Positions 35,277 to 43,075 of a stretch of DNA of 64,000 nt are shown here, in pieces; the first letter of the stretch is position 1, and every line of letters starts with the position of its first letter. The DNA is from Bacillota bacterium (GTDB lineage Bacteria > Bacillota > Clostridia > Peptostreptococcales > Anaerovoracaceae), in the NCBI GenBank assembly GCA_019420305.1, contig JAHZHL010000029.1, forward strand, positions 1-64,000. The letters run 5' to 3'. Both the position numbers and the translations under genes were made by a program. The notes beneath the pieces are model-generated. The model had not been told where the DNA came from, made no database searches, and saw only the letters and a list, made by a program, of their open reading frames with translations.

Positions 35277-36269
35277 TTACCATTCTATAATGGCGGCCGC
35301 GGCGCACAGGCCTCCGCCGAACCCCATTACTGCTATTTTATCACCTTTTCTTATTTTACCAGTTTTCTCTAAATCATACAATGCCATTGGAATACTGGCA
35401 GCAGAAACATTCGCGCTTTTATTGATGCTGATCTGAAATTTTTCAATCGGCTGGTTCATTTTCTGAGCCGCCGCCTCCATAATCCTGCCATTAGCCTGGT
35501 GAGGCACGAACCAGTCGATGTCATCCAGTGTCAGTCCTGCCATTTTCAACACTTCATCAGTTACTTCCTCAATGGAGTTGACGGCAAACCGGAAGACCGC
35601 CTTTCCCCGCAGAGCCAGAAGCTGTGTTTTTTCCTCATCTTCCCAGAACGGGATGCCCCGATATTCTTTCCCGCAGGTCAGGACGCCTTTATGGTCGTCA
35701 TAGTTTTTTACATAAGTAGCCAGAATGCCCCGTTCCCTCGGCTGGTTTTCCAAAACCGCGGCGCCCGCTCCATCGCCGAACAGGATACAGCTGGTGCGTT
35801 CCTGCCAGTTGGTAATTCTCGAAAGCCGCTCCACACCAATTACCAGAGCTTTGCCAATAGCTACGGTGTTCGCCCCGGGCATGGCGCCGTTTTTCATCAG
35901 CGCCTCGGCGGTCCACAGAGCGTACATAAAGCCAGTACACGCCGCGTTCAGATCAAAAGCCACCGCGTTTTCCAGCCCCATCCTTCTCTTTACCTGCGCG
36001 GCCGTAATCGGTACAATATCATCCGGCGTCGCCGTCGCTACCAATACCAGTCCAATTTCATCTTTATTCGCTCCCGAGTCCCGCAACGCTTCTTCCGCTG
36101 CCGCGCAGGCCAGATCCGTTCCTGACTCCGTGGTAGCGATATGCCTCTGTTCGATGCCTGTCCGCTCGATGATCCAGTTATGATCCGTATCCACCAGATC
36201 GGAGATATCATCATTGGTAACCACTTTTTCCGGAAGACATTTTCCAAGTCCTGTAATTGCAATCCCCAT
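35277..36269 (-). CDS. fabH: 3-oxoacyl-ACP synthase III (KAS III)
   Basis: A 330-residue condensing enzyme that starts fatty acid synthesis from acyl-CoA and malonyl-ACP. The Cys-His-Asn triad is visible: Cys111 in LNAACTGFMYAL, the histidine in WFVPHQANGRIM and the asparagine in INKSANVSAASIPMAL. It is the first gene of the operon, with the FabT-type box and promoter just upstream. Confidence 0.96.
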   Translation of the reverse strand: MGIAITGLGKCLPEKVVTNDDISDLVDTDHNWIIERTGIEQRHIATTESGTDLACAAAEEALRDSGANKDEIGLVLVATATPDDIVPITAAQVKRRMGLENAVAFDLNAACTGFMYALWTAEALMKNGAMPGANTVAIGKALVIGVERLSRITNWQERTSCILFGDGAGAAVLENQPRERGILATYVKNYDDHKGVLTCGKEYRGIPFWEDEEKTQLLALRGKAVFRFAVNSIEEVTDEVLKMAGLTLDDIDWFVPHQANGRIMEAAAQKMNQPIEKFQISINKSANVSAASIPMALYDLEKTGKIRKGDKIAVMGFGGGLCAAAAIIEW

Positions 36270-36303
36270 TTTTTATCCCCATTGACTCCCTTCCAAGTTA
36301 TTT

Positions 36304-36320
36304 ACTTTGATTATCAAACT
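36304..36320 (-). promoter_or_regulatory. FabT-type operator upstream of fabH
   Basis: The 17-mer ACTTTGATTATCAAACT is an inverted repeat of TTTGAT around one base and matches the box reported for FabT, the MarR-family repressor of fatty acid genes in streptococci and lactococci (TTTGATTATCAAA core). It covers about +3 to +19 of the fabH promoter, a repressing position. The MarR domain at the operon's end is the natural candidate protein. Confidence 0.75.
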
Positions 36321-36329
36321 ATTTTATAT

Positions 36330-36357
36330 ATTATATCTTATTGGGCTGAAAAGTCAA
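36330..36357 (-). promoter_or_regulatory. Promoter of the fab operon
   Basis: TTGACT (36352-36357) and a perfect TATAAT (36330-36335) are 16 bp apart on the minus strand, upstream of fabH and immediately before the operator. Confidence 0.75.
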
Positions 36358-36383
36358 TTATTTTTAGGGGGGCAAACCGGTTC

Positions 36384-36412
36384 TTGCAAGGCACGCCGCT
36401 TTCCGCTATAAT
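36384..36412 (+). promoter_or_regulatory. Promoter of the ABC-F gene
   Basis: TTGCAA (36384-36389) and TATAAT (36407-36412) are 17 bp apart on the plus strand, about 35 bases before the ABC-F start. It is divergent from, but separate from, the fab promoter. Confidence 0.65.
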
Positions 36413-36446
36413 CAAGTCTGCGGATTTAAACAGCAAAGGAGTTTTT

Positions 36447-38003
36447 ATGAGTATTTTAACCGTTGAACATTTATCTCATGGCTTTGGCGACAGAGCCATT
36501 TTTGACGACGTTTCCTTCCGCCTGCTGAAAGGAGAGCATGTAGGCCTTGTAGGCGCTAATGGCGAAGGGAAGTCAACCTTTTTCAATATTGTAACCGGAA
36601 AACTGGCGCCGGATGAAGGCAAGATCCAGTGGGCAAAGAACTGCCGTATCGGTTACCTGGATCAGCATACCGCCCTTAAGCCCGGACAGACTATGCGGGA
36701 TGTACTGAAGTCCGCGTTTTCTTACCTATTTAATATGGAAGCCCGTATGAATGAAATCTGTGATCTTCTGGGAAGCGCGGGCGAAGAGGAAATGACGGCT
36801 CTCATGGAAGAGCTGGGCGAAATCCAGGATATGCTGACCATGCATGACTTTTATATGATCGACGCCAAGGTGGAAGAAGTCGCGCGGGCGCTGGGTCTCC
36901 TGGATCTGGGGCTTGATCGGGAAGTTTCGGATCTTTCCGGCGGCCAGCGGACAAAGGTTCTGCTGGCAAAGCTGCTGCTAGAAAAACCGGACATTCTTCT
37001 GCTGGACGAGCCGACCAATTATCTGGACGAAGAACATATTGAATGGCTCAAGCGTTATCTCACGGAATATGAGAACGCGTTTGTCCTGATTTCCCATGAC
37101 ATTCCCTTTTTAAACAGTGTCATTAATATTATCTACCACATGGAGAACCGGGAACTGAACCGTTATGTGGGCGATTATGATAATTTCCAGGAAGTATACG
37201 CCGCCAGACGGGCTCAGCTTGAAGCCGCTTACAAACGGCAGCAGCAGGAAATCAGCGAACTAAAGGATTTTGTAGCGAGAAACAAGGCCCGGGTGGCAAC
37301 CCGGAATATGGCGATGTCCCGCCAGAAGAAGCTGGATAATATGGAAAAGATCGAGCTTGCCGCGGAAAAGCCCAAGCCGGAATTTCACTTTCAGAAAGGG
37401 CGCACCTCCGGAAAGGTTTTGTTTGAAACCGAAGATCTGGTCATCGGGTATGACGAGCCCTTATCGGTTCCCCTCTCCCTTTCTATGGAACGTGGACAGA
37501 AAATCGCCCTGATCGGCGCCAACGGAATCGGTAAGACAACGCTTCTGAAAAGTATTCTGGGTCTGATCCCGCCTCTGTCCGGAAGCTGCCGGCTGGGGGA
37601 TTATCTGGAGATTGGCTATTTCGAGCAGGAAATGCCGCCGGGTAATACCAACACTTGCATCGAAGAAATCTGGAACGAGTTTCCCGGCATGAACCAGTTT
37701 GAGGTCCGCTCCGCGCTGGCAAAATGCGGCCTGACTACCCGCCATATCGAAAGTCAGGTCCGGGTCTTAAGCGGCGGCGAACAGGCGAAAGTCCGCCTCT
37801 GCAAACTGATTAACCGGGACAGCAACCTGCTGCTCTTAGATGAGCCGACCAACCATCTGGATGTGGATGCCAAGGCAGAATTAAAACGGGCGCTGACGGA
37901 ATATAAAGGAAGCATTCTGTTAATCTGCCACGAACCGGACTTTTATGAGGATTTCGTAACCGACGTCTGGGACTGCAGCAAATGGACGACAAAAATTCTG
38001 TAG
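36447..38003 (+). CDS. ABC-F family ATPase (ribosome-associated, no membrane domain)
   Basis: A 518-residue soluble protein with two ABC ATPase domains. Walker A is GANGEGKST in the first half and GANGIGKTT in the second; signatures are LSGGQRTKVLLAKLL and LSGGEQAKVRLCKLI, with Walker B motifs ILLLDEPTNYLD and LLLLDEPTNHLD. Between them lies a charged linker (about residues 230-300) that in ABC-F proteins reaches the ribosomal P/E site. Some members protect ribosomes from antibiotics and others are housekeeping translation factors; sequence alone does not decide. The ATG has AAAGGAG before it. It is one of very few plus-strand genes here. Confidence 0.9.
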   Translation: MSILTVEHLSHGFGDRAIFDDVSFRLLKGEHVGLVGANGEGKSTFFNIVTGKLAPDEGKIQWAKNCRIGYLDQHTALKPGQTMRDVLKSAFSYLFNMEARMNEICDLLGSAGEEEMTALMEELGEIQDMLTMHDFYMIDAKVEEVARALGLLDLGLDREVSDLSGGQRTKVLLAKLLLEKPDILLLDEPTNYLDEEHIEWLKRYLTEYENAFVLISHDIPFLNSVINIIYHMENRELNRYVGDYDNFQEVYAARRAQLEAAYKRQQQEISELKDFVARNKARVATRNMAMSRQKKLDNMEKIELAAEKPKPEFHFQKGRTSGKVLFETEDLVIGYDEPLSVPLSLSMERGQKIALIGANGIGKTTLLKSILGLIPPLSGSCRLGDYLEIGYFEQEMPPGNTNTCIEEIWNEFPGMNQFEVRSALAKCGLTTRHIESQVRVLSGGEQAKVRLCKLINRDSNLLLLDEPTNHLDVDAKAELKRALTEYKGSILLICHEPDFYEDFVTDVWDCSKWTTKIL

Positions 38004-38022
38004 CTGCAAGACGGAACAATCA

Positions 38023-38072
38023 AAAAGCGGCTACCGCCTTTTCCTAACTTGGGATGGGCGCTGCCGCTTTTT
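38023..38072. terminator. Bidirectional terminator between ABC-F and the HAD phosphatase
   Basis: Arms AAAAAGCGGC (38023-38032) and GCCGCTTTTT (38063-38072) pair perfectly over 10 bp and have A-rich and T-rich ends on both sides, so they can stop the plus-strand ABC-F and the minus-strand phosphatase genes, which converge here. Confidence 0.8.
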
Positions 38073-38076
38073 CCTG

Positions 38077-38721
38077 TTAAAGAATCTCTTTCAAATCTTC
38101 TGCTTTTTCAATGATATAGTCGGGTCTGTCCGGCCCGTTTTTTTCTTCCTCCGTGACTGCCATGGACCAGCTTACCAGCACGGACTTCACTCCCGCGTTT
38201 CTCGCGCACAGAATGTCAAACATGGTATCCCCTACCATGACGCTGTTTTCCGGCGCTGCCCCCAGTTTTTCCAGGGCAATGTTAAGGGGTTCCGGATCCG
38301 GCTTGTGTTTTGTCGTATCATCGGCCGTTACAATTACTTCAAAATACGGAAGAAGGCCATAAGCCTCCAGCCCCTGCATCGTTGTCTTCCTCAGCCGGGA
38401 AGTCACAAGTCCCAGCTTGTAGTTTTCGTCCTTTAATTCCCGGATCAACTCTTTCATACCGGGGAAAACGGAAATCAGCTTACCGAAATTATCGTAATGG
38501 TAGCTTCTGTATATGGCGATGGATTCTTCCACCGGAACCTCCGGGAAAAAATTTTTCATAGTCAGCTCCAGGGGCTCTCCGAAGGTCTTTATAATGTTCT
38601 CCGGCTTTTCCTCTCTGTTTTCCAGCGTGCGGAAGGTATGCTGCCAGGAGTTTAAAATTACGTTGTTGGTATCCATGACCGTTCCGTCAAAGTCAAATAT
38701 TACCGTATCGATTTTCTGCAT
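38077..38721 (-). CDS. HAD superfamily phosphatase, PpaX/phosphoglycolate phosphatase-like
   Basis: A 214-residue HAD subfamily IA hydrolase. Motif I is FDFDGTVMDTNN with both catalytic aspartates, motif II is LVTSRLR, motif III has the lysine in TTKHKPDPEP and motif IV is VMVGDTMFDILCA. Length and motifs fit PpaX-type pyrophosphatases or phosphoglycolate phosphatases. The ATG has AAAGGAG before it and a good promoter upstream, so it is its own unit. Confidence 0.85.
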   Translation of the reverse strand: MQKIDTVIFDFDGTVMDTNNVILNSWQHTFRTLENREEKPENIIKTFGEPLELTMKNFFPEVPVEESIAIYRSYHYDNFGKLISVFPGMKELIRELKDENYKLGLVTSRLRKTTMQGLEAYGLLPYFEVIVTADDTTKHKPDPEPLNIALEKLGAAPENSVMVGDTMFDILCARNAGVKSVLVSWSMAVTEEEKNGPDRPDYIIEKAEDLKEIL

Positions 38722-38751
38722 CGGTTTTCTCCTTTTTCTGTACTGGATATT

Positions 38752-38780
38752 ATTATAGCGGCGCCGAAAGTGTTTTGCAA
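38752..38780 (-). promoter_or_regulatory. Promoter of the HAD phosphatase gene
   Basis: TTGCAA (38775-38780) and TATAAT (38752-38757), 17 bp apart on the minus strand, lie about 30 bases before the start codon. Confidence 0.65.
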
Positions 38781-38815
38781 TGGGTGGTTTTTATTCCCAG
38801 CTTTTCCAGAGACAT

Positions 38816-38845
38816 AAAAACGGGAACCCGCAGGCTCCCGTTTTT
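38816..38845. terminator. Terminator after hsp20
   Basis: Arms AAAAACGGGA and TCCCGTTTTT (10 bp, perfect) around a ten-base loop, 17 bases after the hsp20 stop codon. It is flanked by T-rich and A-rich runs and so can act in either direction. Confidence 0.8.
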
Positions 38846-38861
38846 ATGTTTTTATTTTGAG

Positions 38862-39290
38862 TTATTCTATGGAAATCAGCTTTTTCTGTTCTTCCAGTTT
38901 CTTTGGTTCTTCTTTCGGAATCGCAAGATGCAGGGTTCCATCTTTGAAGGACGCTTTAATATCTTCCTCTGTCACTCCTTCTCCTACATAGAAAGTTCTC
39001 GAACAGCTCCCGCTGTAGCGTTCCCTGTGAATGTAGTTTCCGTCCTCATCTTTCGTGTCGTTGGATTCATTCTTCTGTGCGGTGATGGTCATGTATCCAT
39101 CGTGCAGTTCGGCGTTAATATCTTCTTTCTGGAACCCCGGAAGGTCGATATCCATCAGGTACGCGCCGTCCTGTTCTTTAATGTCAGTCTTCATCATCCC
39201 ATTTTTACTGTCCATTCCGCTGAAGAACGGGTCTTTGAACATTTCATCAAACAAATCAAAACCAAAATTTCTTCTAGGCATCATCAACAT
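38862..39290 (-). CDS. Hsp20 family small heat shock protein
   Basis: A 142-residue alpha-crystallin-type chaperone that holds unfolding proteins. The central alpha-crystallin domain runs from about residue 35 to 125, with the motif LPGFQKEDINAELHDGYMTI and FKDGTLHLAIPKEE (the A-x-x-x-G-x-L signature form). The short N-terminus FGFDLFDEMFKDPFF is typical. GGAGGG lies eight bases before the start. A CIRCE element lies in the promoter, showing HrcA control. Confidence 0.93.
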   Translation of the reverse strand: MLMMPRRNFGFDLFDEMFKDPFFSGMDSKNGMMKTDIKEQDGAYLMDIDLPGFQKEDINAELHDGYMTITAQKNESNDTKDEDGNYIHRERYSGSCSRTFYVGEGVTEEDIKASFKDGTLHLAIPKEEPKKLEEQKKLISIE

Positions 39291-39375
39291 ATGTCATCCC
39301 TCCTCAACATCTTTGATGTTCTTTTCGTTTTTCTTTGTTCCCCCTTTTGGAACAATTATATATTAACTCTTTTTG

Positions 39376-39402
39376 TTAGCACTGTCAATAGATGAGTGCT
39401 AA
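39376..39402 (-). promoter_or_regulatory. CIRCE element (HrcA operator) with promoter for hsp20
   Basis: TTAGCACTG-N9-GAGTGCTAA matches the CIRCE inverted repeat (TTAGCACTC-N9-GAGTGCTAA) with one change, at 39384. The -35 TTGACA is inside the CIRCE loop region on the minus strand, followed after 17 bp by TAATAT, so HrcA binding would directly block RNA polymerase. Confidence 0.85.
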
Positions 39403-39434
39403 TTTTTTCAGAAAATTTTTTCTTGGTTTCTGCC

Positions 39435-39619
39435 GGGCGAACATTTCGCCCGGGCCGCACGCCTTGTTCGCCGAAAAGCCCTAAGGCGGAGCCGGGTCGC
39501 CTCCTGCGGGCAAACATCCTGTTTGAAAGTTGGCGCTTGTTTGCCCATTCGCGCTTCCAGTCAGCCAATTTCCCTCTCCCGGGCGAACATCTCCCCCGAA
39601 CCGCTCCTCTTGTTTGCCC
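39435..39619. repeat. Array of three inverted repeats with exact 73-bp period
   Basis: Three units share GGGCRAACAT at unit positions 1-10 and CTTGTTYGCC at 29-38. The left arms begin at 39435, 39508 and 39581 and the right arms at 39465, 39538 and 39611, a period of exactly 73 bp in both. The arms pair (nine bases, the first copy eight) around a 21-base loop whose sequence differs between copies. The period is not a multiple of three, so it is not a coding repeat. It lies between the CIRCE promoter and the XRE regulator gene. 73 bp is close to seven helix turns, which would put all copies on one DNA face. Confidence 0.75.
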
Positions 39620-39707
39620 GAAAGCCTCAAAACGGAGTGATACAATATGTAATGGCTAAATGTCTTTTGTAAAATATCCTTATGAGCAGGAAAGGAGCGT
39701 CGCATGA

Positions 39708-39950
39708 ATGAATAGCTATGAGGCCGTTATCAAAAGAATCGAAGAATTATGCCAGGAACGTGAACTCACTTGCAATGGGCTGAGTTATTGTGCGGGAGTC
39801 TCCCCGTCTACGATCAAAAGCATTATGAATAGGGAAAGTCAAAATCCCGGAATTGTTACTCTGAAAAAGCTCTGTGACGGTCTGAATATTTCCCTGACGG
39901 ATTTCTTTGACACGGAATATTTCCGTAATTTAGAACAAGAATTGAAATAG
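39708..39950 (+). CDS. Small XRE-family DNA-binding regulator
   Basis: An 80-residue helix-turn-helix protein of the Cro/C1 type. The fold covers residues about 8-65 with the recognition region NGLSYCAGVSPSTIKSIMNR. It is short and has no sensor domain. AGGAG lies six bases before a three-codon ATG frame (ATG AAT GAA TAG) and ten bases before the real ATG at 39708. The start is set by family length. The three-copy inverted repeat array directly upstream is a candidate binding site. Confidence 0.85.
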   Translation: MNSYEAVIKRIEELCQERELTCNGLSYCAGVSPSTIKSIMNRESQNPGIVTLKKLCDGLNISLTDFFDTEYFRNLEQELK

Positions 39951-40038
39951 CAGAATCCCGAAGCCAGTTTCCCTCTTTTCAACTCCATCCGCACAGAACT
40001 CTTCAGCTCAATATTGATAAAAGCAGGCGCTCCTTCTT

Positions 40039-40794
40039 CTATTTGACGAAAACCAGTCTGTCCCGCTCCGATAACTCTTCCGAGTATTGAAATCCGAATC
40101 CGGTATAGTTCTTAACTCCTTCCACATCTGTGATATTGCCTTCCGCTAAAAATCTTACCATATCTCCGCGGGCCATTTTGGCCGGAGTCGCTTTCTGCTT
40201 CACTTTGCCGCCGACCAGTTCTCCAAAATCTATGGTCACAAATCTGCATTCCGGACCGACATAGGGTTCTATCACCTGAGAATACTCTTTTGACGCCAGA
40301 TTTAAAATCGTAAAAGGTTCCGTTTCGCCACACTCATCTGCGATGGCTTCATAAATCTTTCCGCCCCAGAATTGGTAAAGCTCCTTACATCCGTCTACAG
40401 AAAGCTTGGCCTGCATTTCAAGGCGGTAAGGGACCACGCCGTCAAAGGGCCCGAGGATGCCGTAAAACCCGGACAATATTCGCAGACGCGCTCCGATGTA
40501 TGTAAGCGCTCCGCAGGAAAAGACTCCGGGTCCCATGTTTTGGTACTGAAGTCCCTCATAAGAGAACACCGCCGGCGTCAATGCCTTCTCCAGATCCATT
40601 TCCGCAAAACGCTGAACATTCAGCTCTGTCAGCTTATCGCTGCACTTCCACAGACGCTTCGCCTCATCAAAGGAAAGCTTTTTAATCGCTTCCATCAGGG
40701 TCCTGGTTTCCTCTAAAAAGCGCGGGAGCCCCTTGACTTCATAAGCCTCCCGGTCAACACACATTGTCTTCGCGGGGGAAATAATAATTTTCAT
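40039..40794 (-). CDS. yaaA: Peroxide stress protein YaaA (DUF328)
   Basis: A 251-residue YaaA-family protein, which lowers intracellular iron and protects DNA during peroxide stress in E. coli. It begins MKIIISPAKTMCVDREAY and has SGFYGILGPFDGVVPYRLEMQAKLS in the middle, the family hallmark. The ATG follows the bcp stop codon with no gap, so the two peroxide-defence genes form an operon. Confidence 0.92.
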   Translation of the reverse strand: MKIIISPAKTMCVDREAYEVKGLPRFLEETRTLMEAIKKLSFDEAKRLWKCSDKLTELNVQRFAEMDLEKALTPAVFSYEGLQYQNMGPGVFSCGALTYIGARLRILSGFYGILGPFDGVVPYRLEMQAKLSVDGCKELYQFWGGKIYEAIADECGETEPFTILNLASKEYSQVIEPYVGPECRFVTIDFGELVGGKVKQKATPAKMARGDMVRFLAEGNITDVEGVKNYTGFGFQYSEELSERDRLVFVK

Positions 40795-41247
40795 CTACAG
40801 TTCCTCCAGCATTTGAGCGGGGTTATCCGCCGCTTTTACTTTTCCAAATGCTTTCAGGATTATACCCTCTTCATCGATCAGGTAGGTGGTCCGAACTACG
40901 CCCATGGACACCTTTCCCGCAGTTTTCTTTTCCTTCCAGACATCATAGGCTTTGATAACTTCCAGTTCCGGATCCGAAAGCAGCGTAAAGGGAAGGCTGT
41001 ATTTTTCCTCGAACCGTTTGTGAGAAGCGACGCTGTCTTTGCTGACCCCGATGACAACAGCATCCTTTTCCTGGAAATGGGGATAAAGTTCCGCAAACCC
41101 GCACGCCTGCTTGCTGCAGCCTGCTGTGTTGTCCTTGGGGTAGAAGTACAAAACAACTTTTCTTCCTCTGTATTCCGTCAATTTACGTATTTGCCCGTTC
41201 TGATCCCTGAGCGCAAAATCAGGTGCTTTTGTTCCTGGCTCTAACAT
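40795..41247 (-). CDS. bcp: Thiol peroxidase, Bcp/peroxiredoxin Q
   Basis: A 150-residue thioredoxin-fold peroxidase that reduces hydrogen and organic peroxides. The peroxidatic cysteine is in DNTAGCSKQACGFAE, with a second cysteine five residues later as the resolving residue. The usual TPGCT is TAGCS here, a small change. The start is the ATG at 41247, with AGAGG upstream; the longer frame has no site. It is cotranscribed with yaaA. Confidence 0.93.
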   Translation of the reverse strand: MLEPGTKAPDFALRDQNGQIRKLTEYRGRKVVLYFYPKDNTAGCSKQACGFAELYPHFQEKDAVVIGVSKDSVASHKRFEEKYSLPFTLLSDPELEVIKAYDVWKEKKTAGKVSMGVVRTTYLIDEEGIILKAFGKVKAADNPAQMLEEL

Positions 41248-41514
41248 AACATTTACCTCTTTTCGTTTTTTCTTTTGGTGTCCTCTCCGGCTCCATGAGC
41301 GGTACTTGCTTTCGGACATACACCTCTATATATTATATCCCTATTCTATATTTTTAAGACATGAAAATGTCATATTTTACATTTTTCGCGATAAAAATAG
41401 GCTATACTCTCTGGTTTGATTTGGTTCCACACCATCTTTTTCATAAAAATGTAAATTTCATTAAAAAGTCGCTCATGAAAATGTTGTGACCGTAAAATAA
41501 TGTAGAGGCCCTTG

Positions 41515-41628
41515 TTAGATAATGATCCTGTCTATACCTTTCCATGCTTTTGCTTGTTCCAGCTTTCGGATCAGATACAGGATCAGAGCAGTCTCCACCA
41601 GCAGAACTCCTGCTGCCGCGGCAGCCAT
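41515..41628 (-). CDS. Possible 37-residue membrane peptide after the sensor kinase
   Basis: A tiny frame, MAAAAAGVLLVETALILYLI..., with one hydrophobic segment and a charged tail (RKLEQAKAWKGIDRIII). The same frame continues upstream, without a start codon, as DHFRELSGA. The start codon lies after a GGGGG run that could act as a weak binding site or mark a slip: one added G would link an ATG overlapping the sensor-kinase stop (ATGA) to this frame. It has no cysteine, so it is not a normal AgrD-type signal peptide. Low support. Confidence 0.3.
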   Translation of the reverse strand: MAAAAAGVLLVETALILYLIRKLEQAKAWKGIDRIII

Positions 41629-41653
41629 GGCCCCCGACAGTTCCCGAAAGTGA

Positions 41654-42916
41654 TCATAAAAATACCACCAGTCTCACCGAAAACAAATCTTCCGTATAGT
41701 CGATTTCCATCTGTCCATGATACTCGTCTACCACCCGCTGGACATTTTTCAGCCCGATTCCATGGCCTTCTTTTTTCGCTTTGGTTGTCCGAAGCGCAGT
41801 ACCAACTTTATGAATTGTCCCGTTATAGGAATTTGTCACTTCGATTAACAGGATGCCCCGTTCCTGACTCATACGGATGGTAAGAAGCTTGCGTCCCGTA
41901 TCGCAAAGAGACAGGGCCCGCAGCGCGTTATCCAGAAGGTTTCCTAAAATAATAATAAGATCTTTTGCCGCAATAGGCATGTTTTCTGAAATATTCAGCT
42001 CTGTTTTGATGTCCGCGCTCAAAGCGGCGGCTTCGTTTAATTTCAGATTCACAAATCCGTCGATCACCGGGTTTCCGGTAGACGCCATCTGAGTCTGCCC
42101 TTCGTCCAATGTCTGCAGTTCCTGTATGTAACGGACAATTTCCTCACATTGATTCTGCTCTGCCAGCTGATTCAACACGAAAAAATGGTTTTTCAGATCG
42201 TGCCTGAGAGCGGAAATTTTTTCCTCTGAATCCCGCAGCAGATCTATCTGGCTTTCATAAGCCTGGTTCTGCTGTTCCGAAAGCGCGAAACTTAACTGAC
42301 TGCGATACATTTCCTGTATCCGATCCAGCAGAAAAAACAGCAGTACATTTATCAGAATCATGCTGAGACCGCCGATTACCACGGTGATTTCATCTTTACA
42401 TTCATCCAGGACGGCAATGGATATCAGCAGGCTGCATACCGGGATTACGATAACCGCAACCCATTCCAGAAATGTAAATTCTTTTCCGTGCCTTAAATCT
42501 ATCGCTTTCTGCAGCAAAAGTACAATCATGAATGAAAGAAAATTGGTTACAAGAACGCAGATTATTCTCAGATACTCTATATGGAGATTCCGCAGATAAT
42601 AGTAGACCGCGTCTTCACAGACAATTCCCACCGCGAGAATCAGTGTCACAGCGCAGAGTCGGTGCTTCCAGCTGCCTTTATAACTCCAGGAAACCAGCAG
42701 GCATCCGAAAACATTCGAAAGAATAATGAAAGGCGGCGGTCCATGAAAACAAAAAGAAACCATACTGTTGAGCGCATAATAGAACCCGTAGCAGAAAAAT
42801 CTCAGCCCTTTTCTTTTTTGGGTTCCCTCGGTCTCGAAAAAGATTGAAAAAAAGCGGCTGATAATATAAATACCAAATAAATTGCCTGCCAGGCACATAA
42901 CCAGTTCCAGATCCAA
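41654..42916 (-). CDS. AgrC/ComD-like sensor histidine kinase (GHKL)
   Basis: A 420-residue membrane kinase. About six hydrophobic segments fill residues 1-205, followed by a coiled linker, the phosphorylated histidine in SALRHDLKNHFFVLNQL, and a GHKL ATP-binding domain with ILGNLLDNALRAL (N-box) and GHGIGLKNVQRVV (G-box). It is the AgrC type that senses signal peptides in Bacillota. The response regulator gene lies 159 bases upstream. No agrB or agrD was found nearby, so the ligand is unknown. Confidence 0.9.
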   Translation of the reverse strand: MDLELVMCLAGNLFGIYIISRFFSIFFETEGTQKRKGLRFFCYGFYYALNSMVSFCFHGPPPFIILSNVFGCLLVSWSYKGSWKHRLCAVTLILAVGIVCEDAVYYYLRNLHIEYLRIICVLVTNFLSFMIVLLLQKAIDLRHGKEFTFLEWVAVIVIPVCSLLISIAVLDECKDEITVVIGGLSMILINVLLFFLLDRIQEMYRSQLSFALSEQQNQAYESQIDLLRDSEEKISALRHDLKNHFFVLNQLAEQNQCEEIVRYIQELQTLDEGQTQMASTGNPVIDGFVNLKLNEAAALSADIKTELNISENMPIAAKDLIIILGNLLDNALRALSLCDTGRKLLTIRMSQERGILLIEVTNSYNGTIHKVGTALRTTKAKKEGHGIGLKNVQRVVDEYHGQMEIDYTEDLFSVRLVVFL

Positions 42917-43075
42917 ATGTTTCTCCCCCTATTATCCGCCGCTTATAACATCACTTACACACTTTTTTGTCAGCCGCTGTTTTTTATTGTAACAGTTTCA
43001 CAATTCAAAAAAAAGCGCTTTGTCAAAAACACCCTGTTTATTTGCTAAAAATACGAAGCGATCCTTCTCATGATT

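Noticed and set aside
39435..39653. CRISPR-like array
   Set aside because: Only three units, the repeated part is two short arms with variable loops, and no cas genes are near. It is better described as an inverted-repeat array.
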